Assembly: GCA_001939145.1 (NCBI GenBank)
Contig: LSRX01000524.1
Coordinates: 143,567-207,566, forward strand
Source of the DNA: Symbiodinium microadriaticum
Taxonomy: Eukaryota > Sar > Dinophyceae > Suessiales > Symbiodiniaceae
Length of the DNA: 64,000 bases
Direction of reading: 5' to 3'
Part shown: piece after piece, positions 1-12,075 of the stretch
Position numbering within the stretch: position 1 is the first letter of the stretch
Layout: every line of letters starts with the position of its first letter
Program-made: the position numbers and the translations under genes
The notes under the pieces: generated by a model
Seen by the model: the letters and a program-made list of their open reading frames with translations, nothing else
Told to the model about the DNA's origin: nothing
The model's database searches: none

Positions 1-364
1 TGCCAAGTGGTAGGTGTCAGTCTTCAAATACCACCACAACGCTAACTCTCCAACCACATGTTGTGAACGAGCAAGCTGTCTATACTTGCCAAGGCGAGTA
101 CGCTCCCTGGCTCCCAGCGTGCCGGTTGTCGATCCGACATATGTATGTCGCTTCAAAAACGGCGACGTAAAGACGCGGACATAGACACAGTTGGATCGCT
201 GAAAAAATTCCCAAGTGTACTGTTCTGGTCTCAAGTGACATTGCGACAGAATGTCCGATTGAAATATCACAAAAGCATGTGTGAGCAGCAGAAACAAACC
301 CCTCTGCCACAGGGCCACATCCATAGCCCAGGAACCCCACTCCATAGGGTTTCGGAAAAAGACT

Positions 365-1960
365 TCAAAAAACTTTGCAGCACCGATGGCAAGGCACAAA
401 ATGTGCCTGTGATGCCGCCACAATTGACGAATAGGTCGACCATTGGCTTGCTTCAACAACATCACTAGTCATCTTGGAAGCGACTGCGACGACCTTGAGA
501 AGTGGTTCTTGTTTGAGCTTGGAAATCTCCCTGACTGGTACTCCCCACAGAACAGCTTGATTGTCAAGCTTGGCCTGTGCGCCTGGACTAAGGGAATCAA
601 ACCAAGTTTGAACTGATTGAATCCAGTTCTGTAGCTCAGTTGACTTCGCCTTGGTCAACTTCAGCTTGGAGATCCAGTCTTTGACTTCCTTGTCGTTCTT
701 CATCTGCACCCATTTTTTACTGAGAAATTCAGGCTTAGGCTTGTCCATAACTTGTTGCACATGCTCAACGGTCCCAAAGGCAGGTTCTGCAGATGGCGCA
801 ACGCTGTCTTGCGATCCACCCGGGGGAGCGGACGCAGCCGCATCTGAATTACCATCCGCTGCTGCAACCACCTCAGGTTTTGAAAAGAACGCTGTCAGAC
901 TTGATTGCATCTTTTCTTGGTGTTGTTCTGTTGTGTTGCCGCCAGCCTGGACGCCTGAAGGTCCCGGGCTGGCTGAATCAGGTAGAACGGTCCCGAGCGG
1001 TGCTGCCCTTTGGTTTGTTCCTTCGTGCGGTGAGGACAAGACAGGCGACACCATACCTGAAGCTGCTCTCTGCTGAGCCGCGACTTGTTTTTGCAAATCT
1101 TGAATTTGTGATTGAAGTGCAGCGACCCGCTCTGAATCTTGGTTCTGCTGAGGCTGCAGAGACTGAATGTATTCCGCAACCTTGGTCGCCAACACCCCCG
1201 AGCACCAAGTGCGATCCCCGGTTTGTCCGTCTTGCCTGGACACATGCTCTGCAATCGCATCCAGAGAAACATGATTTGACCGTAACGCCTGAAACAAGCT
1301 GTGAGCGAAAACCACTTCAGCAACATCATTGAACATTCCCAAGTAACATTCTTTGCCGTCGCAAAGTCTTCGCAACCACCAGCTAGACCACCCATGATGT
1401 AACAGAGCATGGATAGGAACTGCCGAAGCCGGACATCCTGCAATGCCTTTTCTGCGTGTGAAATCCGAAGTTTTGACAAACCTTGGAAGCGGCAAGCCTC
1501 CCACAAGGCTTGTGTCCAGGAACATGGCATCACCACGGAAATTAGTAGGAAGTGGTGGCCCGAACGTACTCATGGGTGAATGAGATGGGCTTCCAACCGG
1601 CAACTGCTGAACCTGTCCCGGGACGGAAGTCCCTTTGCCTGACATTGCGTTTCCATGCGGTTGAAAGCTACCGGGCATCACAGGGGGCGCCCGAACATGC
1701 GAGCTATGTTGAACCGGAGGCCGATATGGCCCATAGTCACACTGCGCCCCAAAACCGGCATTGCCTGCATTTCCGAACCCGCCACAGGCTCCTTTCCCAC
1801 ACCCTGGCATTCTTACTGGTTGAAGAACACCAAAGTTGGGTGGCGACCACTGCAACTGCGTCGCTGGCAACACAGTATCCGTATTAGCACGCGGTCCCTG
1901 ATTCTGTTGCATCCATGAAAACTGCTGACGTCTGGGAGAGCGCTCTCGGCCCGGCAGCAT
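365..1960 (-). CDS. Hypothetical Gln/Pro/Gly-rich protein with a central coiled coil (about 531 aa, possibly one exon)
   Basis: This is the longest uninterrupted frame in the window that is not simple repeat. The frame is open from 2005, but the first ATG is at 1960, so I take that as the start; it ends at a TGA at 365. The N-terminal 180 residues are rich in Gly, Pro, Gln and Ser (a GFGNAGNAGFGAQ stretch near residue 65). The middle (about 200-260) is more globular with Trp, His and Cys. Residues about 275-297 form a short Gln-rich coiled coil, followed by a low-complexity linker and a charged, Lys/Trp-rich segment (about 425-510) with WVQMKNDKEVKDWISKLK. No catalytic motif, signal peptide or membrane segment is visible. 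It lies on the same strand as the frame at 3405-4103 and could be another exon of that locus or part of a degenerate element. Function unknown. Confidence 0.45.
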   Translation of the reverse strand: MLPGRERSPRRQQFSWMQQNQGPRANTDTVLPATQLQWSPPNFGVLQPVRMPGCGKGACGGFGNAGNAGFGAQCDYGPYRPPVQHSSHVRAPPVMPGSFQPHGNAMSGKGTSVPGQVQQLPVGSPSHSPMSTFGPPLPTNFRGDAMFLDTSLVGGLPLPRFVKTSDFTRRKGIAGCPASAVPIHALLHHGWSSWWLRRLCDGKECYLGMFNDVAEVVFAHSLFQALRSNHVSLDAIAEHVSRQDGQTGDRTWCSGVLATKVAEYIQSLQPQQNQDSERVAALQSQIQDLQKQVAAQQRAASGMVSPVLSSPHEGTNQRAAPLGTVLPDSASPGPSGVQAGGNTTEQHQEKMQSSLTAFFSKPEVVAAADGNSDAAASAPPGGSQDSVAPSAEPAFGTVEHVQQVMDKPKPEFLSKKWVQMKNDKEVKDWISKLKLTKAKSTELQNWIQSVQTWFDSLSPGAQAKLDNQAVLWGVPVREISKLKQEPLLKVVAVASKMTSDVVEASQWSTYSSIVAASQAHFVPCHRCCKVF

Positions 1961-2204
1961 GTTGGAATGTCGGGGCTCAAAGAGTAGACTGGCTTGAGCA
2001 AGCAAAACTACACGATTGCCTCATCAGATGCACCATGGAATTGAGACCAGCATACCGCACAAGACCGAAACAGTAAAAAAGTCACGAGACGACTCCTAGA
2101 TCCAAAATCGGAAGTCAGCATTTCACTGGTGTTGGAGGAACGCTTGTTCCTGTCCTGTGGGTTTGTCAGGTTTGTCAGATGTCCGGAAGAAAAACCCGAA
2201 CAGC

Positions 2205-2356
2205 AACAAAGAGGAGGAACGAAGAAGAACCACAAGAAAGGGAGGGAAGGGAGAGCACAAGAAAGACAGAGAAAAAGAAAACAGGAAAAGACGAGAAAAA
2301 GAAAACAGGAAAAGACGAGAAAAAGAAGAGAAAAAGAAGAAAAAAAAAAGAGGAAA
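2205..2356. repeat. Purine-rich (GAAAA/GAGAAAAAG) microsatellite
   Basis: About 150 bp is almost pure A/G on the plus strand. It includes a 24-bp unit (GAGAAAAAGAAAACAGGAAA plus AGAC) present twice in tandem, and ends in a run of A. Apparent Lys/Arg/Glu-rich and Phe/Ser-rich frames across it are composition artefacts. Confidence 0.85.
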
Positions 2357-2564
2357 GGCAAACATACCCCTGCTAACACAACAGCCTGCCAATGGCTTCA
2401 CCTTTCGCGGTGCTAACGACATGGCCCCATGTGGGAAAGCTCATGCCGAATCACAATTTGCAAAGTCTTGATGGCAAGGAGACTCATCCAGGATGATGTC
2501 ACTTGCCTTTTCTTAGGAACGCTACACGGTCTCCATAGACCTCTTTGCAAGAACAAAGCTTGAT

Positions 2565-2874
2565 GAAACGTTCTTTTGGCAAAAGGATGGGACCTGCCTC
2601 ACGAAAGACTGTCCGTAACGAAATGGCGCTCTCTGGTCGGTTACAGCCAGTACAATGCGGAATGAAATTTTCTAGACTCTCTAGACAGCTGGATGTCACC
2701 TGCTTCAGGAAACATTGTCCGTAACAAACTGGCGCACAATGGTCGGTTGCTTGAAACACAATGAAACGTTCTTGGCAGCAGTCACCTACACTGCTCAATG
2801 AGACATTCTTGACACCAGGATGGCATCTGTCACACAAAAAGTGTCCGTAACAAAATGGCGCTCTCAATCGGTCT
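2565..2874 (-). repeat. Three imperfect ~110-bp repeats encoding Cys-bearing units on the minus strand
   Basis: The core GTCCGTAAC followed by an AAATGGCGC-like segment recurs at about 2611, 2717 and 2843, each time followed by a GGTCGGTT/ATCGGT-like end and preceded by a GAAACGTTCTT/GAGACATTCTT-like start. On the minus strand one frame is open through all three (2867-2499). It gives repeated units with paired cysteines (APFCYGHFLCDRC, APVCYGQC), which resembles short metal-binding repeats but matches no family I recognise. It sits between two minus-strand coding-like frames and may be a further exon or a decayed repeat gene. Confidence 0.4.
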
Positions 2875-2890
2875 CATCAAGTACAGGTAC

Positions 2891-2971
2891 GTCGATGTGC
2901 GTCCACATCGATATCAGCACTGCACTCTGACCCTCTTCATTGGGCCAACAGTCAGAGTGAGTGGTTGGCCC
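2891..2971. repeat. Two adjacent small inverted repeats (hairpins)
   Basis: TCGATGTG-cgt-CCACATCGA lies at about 2892-2910. GGGCCAAC (2942-2949) pairs with GTTGGCCC (2964-2971) across a 14-base loop. Role unknown. Confidence 0.45.
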
Positions 2972-3404
2972 CCCTGTACTTTCCGCAAAAAGATTGGCAT
3001 CGGCAAGAATGGTTTCAACATTTCGCATCTGAAACGGCTTGCGATATGAGAAAAAAACCTCATATCTTTCAATCAAATCAAAACTCGACTCACGTCGGCG
3101 GAAAGTGGTATCATGTTGATTCAAAGTTGAAGCAAAACATGCCGCAAGTCAAGCTTCCAAGTGAGGTTTGGTTCACGCATCAATCAAGACATGCCAAGCA
3201 AGTGAGGTTTTCAATTCAACATGTCACCAAGCACAAGCCACTGGTTTTGAAATGGCTGCGAAATCAGCTAAGCATCAACTTCGCATGTACAGCAGATTTG
3301 CACAAACACCCCTCAAACGAGGGGTTGAAGCGTCACAACCTATGTTGGTCACATCCGCAACATGACGACAGCTGTAGCTCCGTTGCGACGGACTTTTTTC
3401 TCCT

Positions 3405-4103
3405 TTAGTTTAATTTACGCCGCTTCATGGGTCGGGAACCCGGAGCCTCATTATCTCGGACAATGGGCCCTTTTTCCGACCCACCGCAAATGGATAAATG
3501 CTTGCAGGAAGAAGTAACGGACGTCGAAGGAGCATGAAAGGAGGTTGGCTTCAGAAATCTGCACAAGAAAAGGTCCAGATGTGAGTACCTCTTGGTCTTC
3601 ATGTACAGCCTGCGCACCTGCGGCAATGAAGATCCAGTAAACACCAGCAACTTGCTGCCTTCGTAAACCGGGTTGGAATGTTTGTTCCTTTCCGGCTTAG
3701 CCCGATGGAACTTGCGGTACCCCAACCATTTTAATGGTCGAGAAGGAAACCTGTTGATCTCAGGGAGCAACTCAGCCACGCGTTGAAACTGACACCTCGC
3801 TGTGCATTCGATGTAAACAACCCCCAAAATGGTCCGAGACGTCCGGCTCAAAAAATCACCAGCAGCTGGAATCCACCGGTGAAAGAAGTTATACATAACC
3901 ACCTCGTTGTATTTCAGCGGGCGCCCACCATCACATATCTTGCCATGCTGAAAGCCATCTTTGACTAACAGGAGTTTCTTGTGCACGCCGGCTTTCAGCA
4001 ACTGTTTGCGTAAAATTCGAGCATTGTGTCTCCCAGATCGATGAGACAAAACAACCCACAAGAGGTTGGATGCCTGTATGGTGCCCTTAGGAAAGGAAAT
4101 CAC
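3405..4103 (-). CDS. Hypothetical basic protein or exon fragment, open upstream into a polyGln tract
   Basis: This frame runs leftward and stops at 3405-3407. Residues from 4103 downward are diverse and not low complexity. There is a basic N-terminal half (RKQLLKAGVHKKLLLVKDGF), then aromatic segments (YNFFHRWIPAAGDFL), then a Ser/Lys/Arg-rich tail ending KRRKLN that looks like a nuclear-localisation motif. There is no ATG at 4103: the codon is GTG, and the same frame continues upstream as CAG codons through the CTG/CAG tract to a TAA near 4224. The real start must therefore be an internal ATG (residue 70 of this frame) or a splice acceptor. I recognise no domain. It could be an exon of the same minus-strand gene as 365-1960 or a degenerate element. 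Confidence 0.35.
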   Translation of the reverse strand: MISFPKGTIQASNLLWVVLSHRSGRHNARILRKQLLKAGVHKKLLLVKDGFQHGKICDGGRPLKYNEVVMYNFFHRWIPAAGDFLSRTSRTILGVVYIECTARCQFQRVAELLPEINRFPSRPLKWLGYRKFHRAKPERNKHSNPVYEGSKLLVFTGSSLPQVRRLYMKTKRYSHLDLFLCRFLKPTSFHAPSTSVTSSCKHLSICGGSEKGPIVRDNEAPGSRPMKRRKLN

Positions 4104-4135
4104 CTCATCCGAAACATGCTTCTGCCTACAACGGN

Positions 4136-4136
<1 letters not shown>

Positions 4137-4219
<83 letters not shown>
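4137..4219. repeat. (CTG)n trinucleotide array, about 27 units
   Basis: Uninterrupted CTG on the plus strand, directly after a single N at 4135, so its length is uncertain in the assembly. Read on the minus strand it lies in frame as CAG (Gln) with the frame at 3405-4103. Confidence 0.95.
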
Positions 4220-4221
<2 letters not shown>

Positions 4222-5529
4222 GCTTATGCTGTTGCTGCTACGACTACTGCTACCAACTACCAACACCACCATGAGCTGACGAACGTGTCTTTGAGGACCT
4301 GGATTATGAGTCAGGACGTTTCACCCAATCACGAACATGTGATTTCATCATCAGAGTGGACACTTTGCCGAGGCAATGCCTATGTTAAGGTGATTGGACC
4401 CGGCACCGATGCCCTTTGAGCACTGGTGCAGTCTGGGTTTCACCTACTCTTCTGAAACTCAGCTGCCCTTGCGATCTGCGATGCGCAGGTGCAAAATCTG
4501 TCTGGCATTGAACAAAGGTTGTGGTTCAGGGACTGAAACCCAAGCCGAAACCTAAACCCTAGACCCAGGGAGCCCTTTTGGATGCGATCTCGACGAGGAT
4601 ACAATGCAATCTCTGCTCTTGACTCGATTCCAGATGACATGCAATGTGTTGGTTTTGGGTTTACCGTTTAAGACCAGCGACTTAGATTTCTTGAGGGTTT
4701 AAGGGCCAGGTGTTGCATGCTCGCAAGTCAAGGGGCCGAGTTCAAGTAAACTGATTTTTAAACACTTCTGAGGCAGTAGCCGCAGGCTGCCGAACAAGCA
4801 CAATGCGATGGGAAGCTTGACCGTGAAAGGGCTCATTTGTTTAAGGCTTTTGGGCCCAAAGACCCAATTATATTAGGCTTGTGGGCTATTTTGATGCTAA
4901 GGGTAATGGTGAGACTTGAACTATTTTCGTTTACTGGAGAAGCCCAGCTCCTCACACTCTGAGATACTAAGGAAATAAGAGAGGACGCCTGCCAGTACTG
5001 GTCAGAACCGTCGAATGGTGATGTATTGCTGCTGGTGCTAGTAACATTCTTAGCATTAGTCACAATCAATGCATCTTTCATCGTGCCCAGACATGATACT
5101 AATTAGTGCTTATGGCATAGAATTCAGCATGGACGACATTAGTACCAGTAGGACGCAGGTATCGATACTCTTACAATGGATCTGCTAACCGTATTATTAC
5201 AGAAGAATCAAGCAATTACACACAGTGATGTGCACCCGAGTCGTGGCACGAGTGCCGACTGGACGCAATATCTCAAGGAGAATAGCTGAGGGTACGAATA
5301 TGGAAAGCAGAGGGTGTGTGTGTGTGTGTGTATTTATGTATATATATATATATATGGCAACGCACGGCTACTGTGCAAAAGAACATCTGTAGTGATCGCA
5401 GCAATCACATGAACCAAGGAAGTAGCACTAGTAATGACAGTCATAGCAGGCACGCCAGTCATGAAAACGGGAGTAACAACGACCTTCAACCATCGTGGCG
5501 ACAATAGTGCTTCCGTCTCCGTCTGTGAT

Positions 5530-5690
5530 CATCATCTTCTTCTTCATCGTCTTAATCACGATCATCATCTTCATCATCATCATCATCATCGTCATCATGG
5601 TGGTCTTCGTCATCACCATCACCATCACCATCAGCATCACCATCATCATCAGCATCCGCTGCACCATCATAAACTTAAACATCTCAATCA
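5530..5690. repeat. Imperfect ATC/CAT trinucleotide block
   Basis: Runs of ATC/CAT with scattered substitutions give artefactual polyHis, polyIle and polyMet frames in all registers. Confidence 0.85.
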
Positions 5691-7189
5691 TCACCGCAGC
5701 CTTCATCACAGTCCGGTACCCTACTTGCCCTTTTTGTTGCCTGCAACTTGCAGCCGTAATATACCGGTACATGGCTCCCTCGGCATAAGATGTCCTGGCT
5801 GCGGAGGTTGTGCATGACCGTAAGGAACCTCCTAGCCATGCTTGTTCTGCAGATTGCAGCCTACCCGGCTGGTACAACTCGGAAGGGGTGGATGCCTCTC
5901 TTTGATTCTAGATTTCTTGTGACCTTTCTGAAGAGTCGGGGCGCCCGAAAGGGCAAACTCAAGGTTTACAGCGCTGAAGGCTTCTCGCTGACAATTCTTC
6001 GGGCTTGGGCTTTAAGCTTAGATGAGGGGATTTGGTCCATGGCCTTTCAGGTACTTTCGAGTCTCGTGGATCTGTCGCATGAGGCACAGGGGTCCAATTA
6101 CAGGACACAGCGGTCACCAAGCCGGTGTCAACAGTCGGGCCGACCTACAGGCAGAAGCTAACAAGACTCCACTGCCTGGGCACGTTCCTTGAATCTCTGC
6201 ATTTGTCTGTGGCACTCCACTCCCTCCCAGTGTCAGGACTGTATGTCCCAGCGGCAAAAGACAAGGTCAATGACCAGGGCTATGCAAGATTCATGTACAG
6301 GGTGAGCACGAACCCCAAGGACCTCGGCCACAGCTTTCTGCTCGAGCATGCGTGGATGGGCGCTGGCCAAGCACTCTGTGCTCGGCCAGCCAGACAGCAT
6401 ACCCTGTGCCGATGATTTTCCCGTCTTCAAGGCAGCTTTGAACTTTTCTGCGTCGCTTCGCTGTCCGCTGAAAGATACATTAGAGGAATCGGCTTAGGGT
6501 TTAAGGTGTATACGTATTTTAAGATGCACCATGATCTACAGAGTGTAATATGATGTAGCATAATAGAACCTTACATCATTCAAGCTTTCTATATTGTTCT
6601 TTACAGGGTTCAGGTCAAGGAGTTTCGGATCCAGAGCGATTATCGCGATGGGGATGTGGTAGAGGCACGATTCAAGACTTTCACTGATAAGGGCTGTCGC
6701 TAGCTTCTATCAGGGGCTTCCCATGCGAACAGATCTGAGATCATTCGGAGTCTTCAGAAATCCTTGTCCACATGTCATCGTGCTGACAGATAGTTGATGC
6801 TTCCCCAGGCTTTCATGTCTTGGCGTACATGCAGGCAACGCCATGGGGGTTGACTGTGTAAGTGTAAGAGGTGGCATAGGTCCAGGTTATACGCTCGATA
6901 GATCACGAATAAACTCCTTCCTAGATTCATCAAGTCCAAGCCTGCAACGTCAGAGGGAGTATGTCCGGATTCCAGCTCAGCCAACCAGAACTATGCAAGC
7001 ACACTTGGAAGATGCAACTGGTGCCTCACAGGGTCCATTTCGTTCTGGGTTCTTAATGTGTGCAAGGCAATCTACTTTACCCGCAAAGGATACCACAGAC
7101 TAGACCGCCGGCAACTGTGACAACAAGAACTGCATTTGGCAACAGTTTGTTCAGGCATGCAATGCATACTTACACAAACGCATCATCAC

Positions 7190-7430
7190 CGATATATGAC
7201 CTTCATCAACAACATCATCGTGATAGCCGTTATTAGCATGATCCTTACAGTCGTCACCATCGCGATCGCTTTCACCATTATCATCATCATCGTCATCACC
7301 ATCATCACCATCATGATCATCAACATCATCATCCATCATCATCAACACCATCACTCATCATTATTAACATCATTACACTCATAATCATCATCATCATCAT
7401 CATCATCGTCGTCACTATTATCATCATCAC
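7190..7430. repeat. Imperfect ATC/CAT trinucleotide block
   Basis: The same composition class as the block near 5.6 kb, more degenerate at its start and purest around 7385-7410. Confidence 0.8.
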
Positions 7431-9713
7431 CGTGTTCATGGCTATCAGGCGATCATCGGCACTATCACGGCCATCATCCTTAACAGCAGTCACAGCCGCT
7501 ACTAAACTAGAGTACGGTACAAACGACGACGGCGATAAGCTCGATGATCGCAGCGAGCGTGATCACAAACACTCGAGTAGCAAAGGAAGAAAAATCACGA
7601 AACTCTGGTGGTCGGCGTCCGATCTCGGAACCTTGTAACTTAGATCCGGAATTGACATGACAGGGATAGTGACTGTGCGAGATGGGGAGTTTGGCCACGA
7701 GAATCTTGTAAACAGAAACATGCACGTTGATGCTGCAATGTTGCACTTCCTGAGCCCAGGCACGTCGATGTTGCACTTCCTGAACCAAACCCACCGGTAA
7801 TTCTGTACAGCTGCAGATTGTTCTGTCCGTTGCACGGCTGCCGGCTGCTTTCGGCACAGCAGCAACACGCACTCTTGCACTGTGTTCTCCAGACTGCGAC
7901 TTGCTGTGCCTAAAGAACCGGTACTACTCACTGCATCTACGAATCTGTGCAAGCAAGCTTGCTTATTGTCTGTTGTCCATCAGCATCTCCCACGCTTTCT
8001 TAAGCAGCGCGATCACGGCAGCACAATCGGCAGGTCCGTCAGTCCGTCGTCAATCGCAGCATTAAGCGCGGAAAGAAAAAGTCTGGCATAGACAACAAGC
8101 TCGGTGGCGACCTCCTGGGCGAGGCGGATGATAGAGTGCTTGACGGTGACGGATGTCATACAGCCACACAATCTGAAATTAGACTTGTATGCATGTATGT
8201 ATGTATGTATATATATTTGTGTAGGTATGTATCTCTATATATGTATACACACATACACATGTTTATGTATATGTATACATGTATTAGTATATGTACATAT
8301 ATATATATATATAAGATACATACATAAATACATATCATGTGTGTGTACATATAAAGGTTATAAACACATAAACTCCCGACGCTCGGCACTTAAGCAGCTG
8401 CATCATGGAAACGACACATCCCGTCAACCTATCAGGACTCCGAGGCTCGTGCAATCGTGCAACAAAGAAGAAGAACACAAAAATGGCCATGCAAACAAAC
8501 ACAAGGGATTAGGGCATAGGAGTTAAGGAGGCTTAGGACAAACACATGCTGTTTCAATAAGCATACCGCAAATGTGTCTAACGTAGAATAATATTGACAC
8601 TCACTTTCATATTGACACTCCGCTTCGCTGCTCGCGAAACCACTTTGTTTCGGTTTCTTCACAGCCAGAAGAAGTTGCAGCTTGTGGCCAGTGGCCCAGA
8701 TGACATGATAGGGCCGCCGATCAAGATAACAACGATGACGATACTGATGTCAACAGTGATGCGGTGCTGCAAAAGAAGACCATGATCTCAACCATGAACG
8801 CACAACTCCGATGCCGTACCCTCTTGCCGCCTGGCGCTAGAACTGCTACGTGCGATTCTACAGCAACACCGCATCCCTAAATCCATGGCCGTAAAATAAG
8901 TATAAACCCTGAACATGGCGAAAACGTCCAAAACCCCAACCCTAAATCCTGACACCCGACAAGTCCTAAGCCCATGGCCCCAAGCCCCTAAGTCAACCCT
9001 TGGCCTCAAAAAGCGAAGCCCAATAACCGTAATTACCAGGTAGACCCTAAACCCATAACTCCTAAACCCTAGGCCTACTTTAAGGCTATGTAACTCAACC
9101 CAAACCCCAACCCTCACTCTGCGAACCCCACTTTTGGATCCCTTATTGAGGCCTTCTGTTGTCGAAGCCACAAAGTTGGAACATTATAAACCCTCATGCC
9201 GGTACGGCAAAGTGCACAAACGGATCCTAGCACCAATTATCCTAAACCCAAGAAGGAGCTGAATTGGGGTCGTGAGGCATGATATGTATAGTAACCCAGG
9301 TGACTGAGTCCCATGATCCCAAACCCGGCTTCGAGCTGTCCTTGTGGACGGCCGCAGCCTTAAGAAGCTTCTCGTCGCTGAGGCAAAGCATCGTCGCCCC
9401 TTCCGGTCGGATAGCTGGATTCGGGCTTAGGGCTTTCGGATTTGGGAGTTCGAGGCTTTTTCAAAGCTTGGGAATCTCCACGTTTTGGTGGTGAAGGTTT
9501 TGGGTTTTCAGGCTTCGTTGCTTAAGGTCTTGGGTTTTCGGGTGTTGTGTTCTAGTGTTTTGGGCTTTCTGGGTTCGATCCTTGATGTTTAGGGGTATAG
9601 GGTTTCGAGGTTCGTGGGTTGAGGGTTTACTCTAAGGGTCCATGTGCCCAAGCATTATATGCTGTGACCCCAGAGTACATGTAGAATTAGGGATTACTAT
9701 TTAAGGCCAACGT

Positions 9714-9717
9714 GTGC

Positions 9718-9765
<48 letters not shown>

Positions 9766-9815
9766 GTATATATATATATGTATGTATGTATGTATATATA
9801 TATATATATATATCT
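9714..9815. repeat. Alternating (AT)n and (GTAT)n microsatellite
   Basis: Blocks of TATATA alternate with ATGTATGT over about 100 bp. Confidence 0.9.
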
Positions 9816-10220
9816 CAATGTGGGCACATGGACCCTTGCAACCAGGGGCCTAGAAAACTAGGGCTGGGGTTTGCGGCTCGTGCGATGAGCGTGCAACTTT
9901 TGAATTTGCAGTTTGGGAAATATAAGGGACAGAGTTTAGTGGGAGGGCATGGAGCGGCCTTCAGAGCATACAGAGACTCTTACAAGACGGGCTAGAGGTT
10001 AAGGACTTACGGGTTCAGGGAGACATGACTACACGGGTTTTAGGGCATGCGTCTCGATGGCTGCAGCGCGCAAGCAGGATTGGGACGGAAGGCTGTGCAG
10101 GGGTCGATGAACGAACACCGCGGAAACAGTAAAGGTCAGATAAAAATAGAAGAGGGTTTGGGGGAATATTCTCCCATAATTATTATATAGGAGACTTTAC
10201 TACCAAGAGTATTCGCTTAG

Positions 10221-10256
10221 AGTCCCTATATCATAGGGCCTACTATTCTAGGGACT
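10221..10256. repeat. Small inverted repeat AGTCCCTA/TAGGGACT
   Basis: AGTCCCTA at 10221 pairs with TAGGGACT ending at 10256 with about 20 bases between. Other partial symmetries nearby (GGGAATATTCTCCC at about 10162) suggest a decayed foldback element. Confidence 0.5.
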
Positions 10257-10517
10257 CGAAGGGGATACTAGTAGTAATTCACCTGGGCCAGGCGGAAGCG
10301 GTCAACTATTCAGGACTGAGAAGCTTCGAGTTGCGGAATCGATTTAAATTCGGATCCTTGTGCAGGGCCCCCTGTGAGTGCGGAGCCCAACTTCCGCCGA
10401 AGCCCCTTAAAGCGTACACTTAAGCTACGAAGTCTAAGTGAACCCTTAAAGTACCCTAGATCCCAAACCCCAGCCTACACCCAGTAATCCCCAACAAAAC
10501 CCTGGACTCCTGAACAT

Positions 10518-10626
10518 GGGTAGCTCTCGAAACTAGGGTCCCTTTTAAGGTCTTTTTTTTTATATATAAGGGTGCCGTACTATACTTGGGCACCTAAAAA
10601 GGGGACCCTAATGTAGAGAACTACCT
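10518..10626. mobile_element. MITE, GGGTAG family copy 1, with ACAT target duplication
   Basis: Terminal inverted repeats of about 35 bp (GGGTAGCTCTCGAAACTAGG ... CCCTAATGTAGAGAACTACC) flank a T-rich centre. The element is bracketed by ACAT immediately outside both ends, consistent with a 4-bp target duplication. It is homologous to the copy at 62,755-62,854, whose insertion is independently shown by an empty site. Too short to encode a protein, so presumably moved in trans. Confidence 0.75.
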
Positions 10627-11825
10627 ACATGCTCACTCTACAAGGCTCCTGCAGGCGACTCCGCTTTGCCACGGTAGTGCCAGGGAGTCCAGAGGCACTG
10701 TTCACAAAGCCATTCTCCTGGTGACAGGGGTTTTGAGGGTTGTTTTTTTTTTTGAACTCCTTTTTGGGTCTGCCCACCAGTCAGCATCACCAAGGCACAG
10801 GGGTTGAGGGCTTAGGGTTTGGGGTTTCTGGTGGGGTTGAGGGTTTAGAGTTTCCTGCAGGAGTTAGGATTCGGGGGACCCTTGGAGATATGGACCCTCT
10901 CAATAAGGCCCCTGTTAAGAGAGCCACAAGTAGGGTTCAGAAGGGTCCCCTTGAAGGGGGCTCGAGGTCTCCCTCATACTACCTGGGATCCTGGTGACAC
11001 GGGACAGGGGACACCAAGTGACGCGAAGATTAGGACTTCGGAGGGCGTACAGGGTGCTACAGTAAACTTTGCAGAATTTGGGGTTTGGGGTTTAGGGGAT
11101 GGGTTTCAGGATCCGCCCCCTGTTGCAGCCAAGCCGGCAAAACCACGTCGAATGTTGCAGCCGCATAAAGACCATGCACGTGGAATAGACTCCCAAAACA
11201 TAGGAGCATTCGGAAATTGTGCGCTGTGTGTCCGAAGTGCGACATACGCAGTAGCACTACATTCTTGCAACTTCGGGCGTTTATGTCTCGTTTCACGAAA
11301 CGCAGCCCGAGGATGGAGTCAAGCTGTCACAGGGTTTAGGGTAGACGGTTTCTGTAAGCCAATACCATTGTGGGGGTCCTGACTACGTATAGCTATTGTG
11401 TAATATACACCAAATACCTAGTCTAAGTATTAAAGGCATTAAGGTTTAACTGTCCCTAAACCCTAAACCCTTAAACCCTAATAACTTAGACCTGAAGGCG
11501 GCAGAAACAGAACTGCTAAGCTCAGCTGCGTCGTCCTGGTCCCAGATGCTGTTGGACAATGGGATTGCTGTCAGATGGCATAACCTCCAATGCAAAAGGC
11601 AAAGTGTGACGTGAAGTAGTCTGTAATCCTTCATTATGTCCAACTTCATGTCGTGCCAAGACACTGAGACATTGATGGCCGATGCATCGAGTCGGATAAA
11701 TGCTCATTTCCAGCTAGTGATGCTGCTGCTGCTGTTACTCCTGGTCTCTACTGCTGCTGCCGTTTTATGCCATCACCGCTATGATTATTTTTTGAATGCA
11801 TGACTTTTTATTGCCATGATTAATT

Positions 11826-11877
<52 letters not shown>

Positions 11878-11915
11878 CACTACCACTACCACTACCACTA
11901 CCACTACCACTACCA

Positions 11916-11982
<67 letters not shown>
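11826..11982. repeat. (ACT)n array with an ACC/ACT-alternating core
   Basis: Pure ACT units flank a central block where ACC and ACT alternate (about 11,876-11,925). That pattern fits internal expansion of a variant dimer. Confidence 0.9.
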
Positions 11983-11983
<1 letters not shown>

Positions 11984-12029
11984 GCCGACCACGACGACAT
12001 CGACGACGACGACGACTATTGGTGCTACC

Positions 12030-12074
<45 letters not shown>

Positions 12075-12075
12075 A
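12030..12075. repeat. (CTG)n array, about 14 units
   Basis: CTG repeats follow the ACT block after a short GAC-rich spacer. Confidence 0.9.

Larger units (their letters stand above)
4260..9640. other. Gene-poor stretch with microsatellites and first telomere-like motifs
   Basis: I see no supportable gene. Contents: GT and AT runs at 5314-5355; an imperfect ATC/CAT block at about 5530-5690; a second ATC/CAT block at about 7190-7430; AT-rich ATGT/TATA sequence at about 8186-8335. From about 8,930 onward isolated CCCTAAA and TTAGGG-like heptamers appear (8,930-9,090 and 9,420-9,630). A frame at 5790-6161 has no recognisable domain and is left unannotated. Confidence 0.6.

Noticed and set aside
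5790-6415. Two overlapping plus-strand frames of about 100-120 codons
   Set aside because: Non-repeat sequence, but no recognisable domain, splice logic or composition shift; below my threshold.
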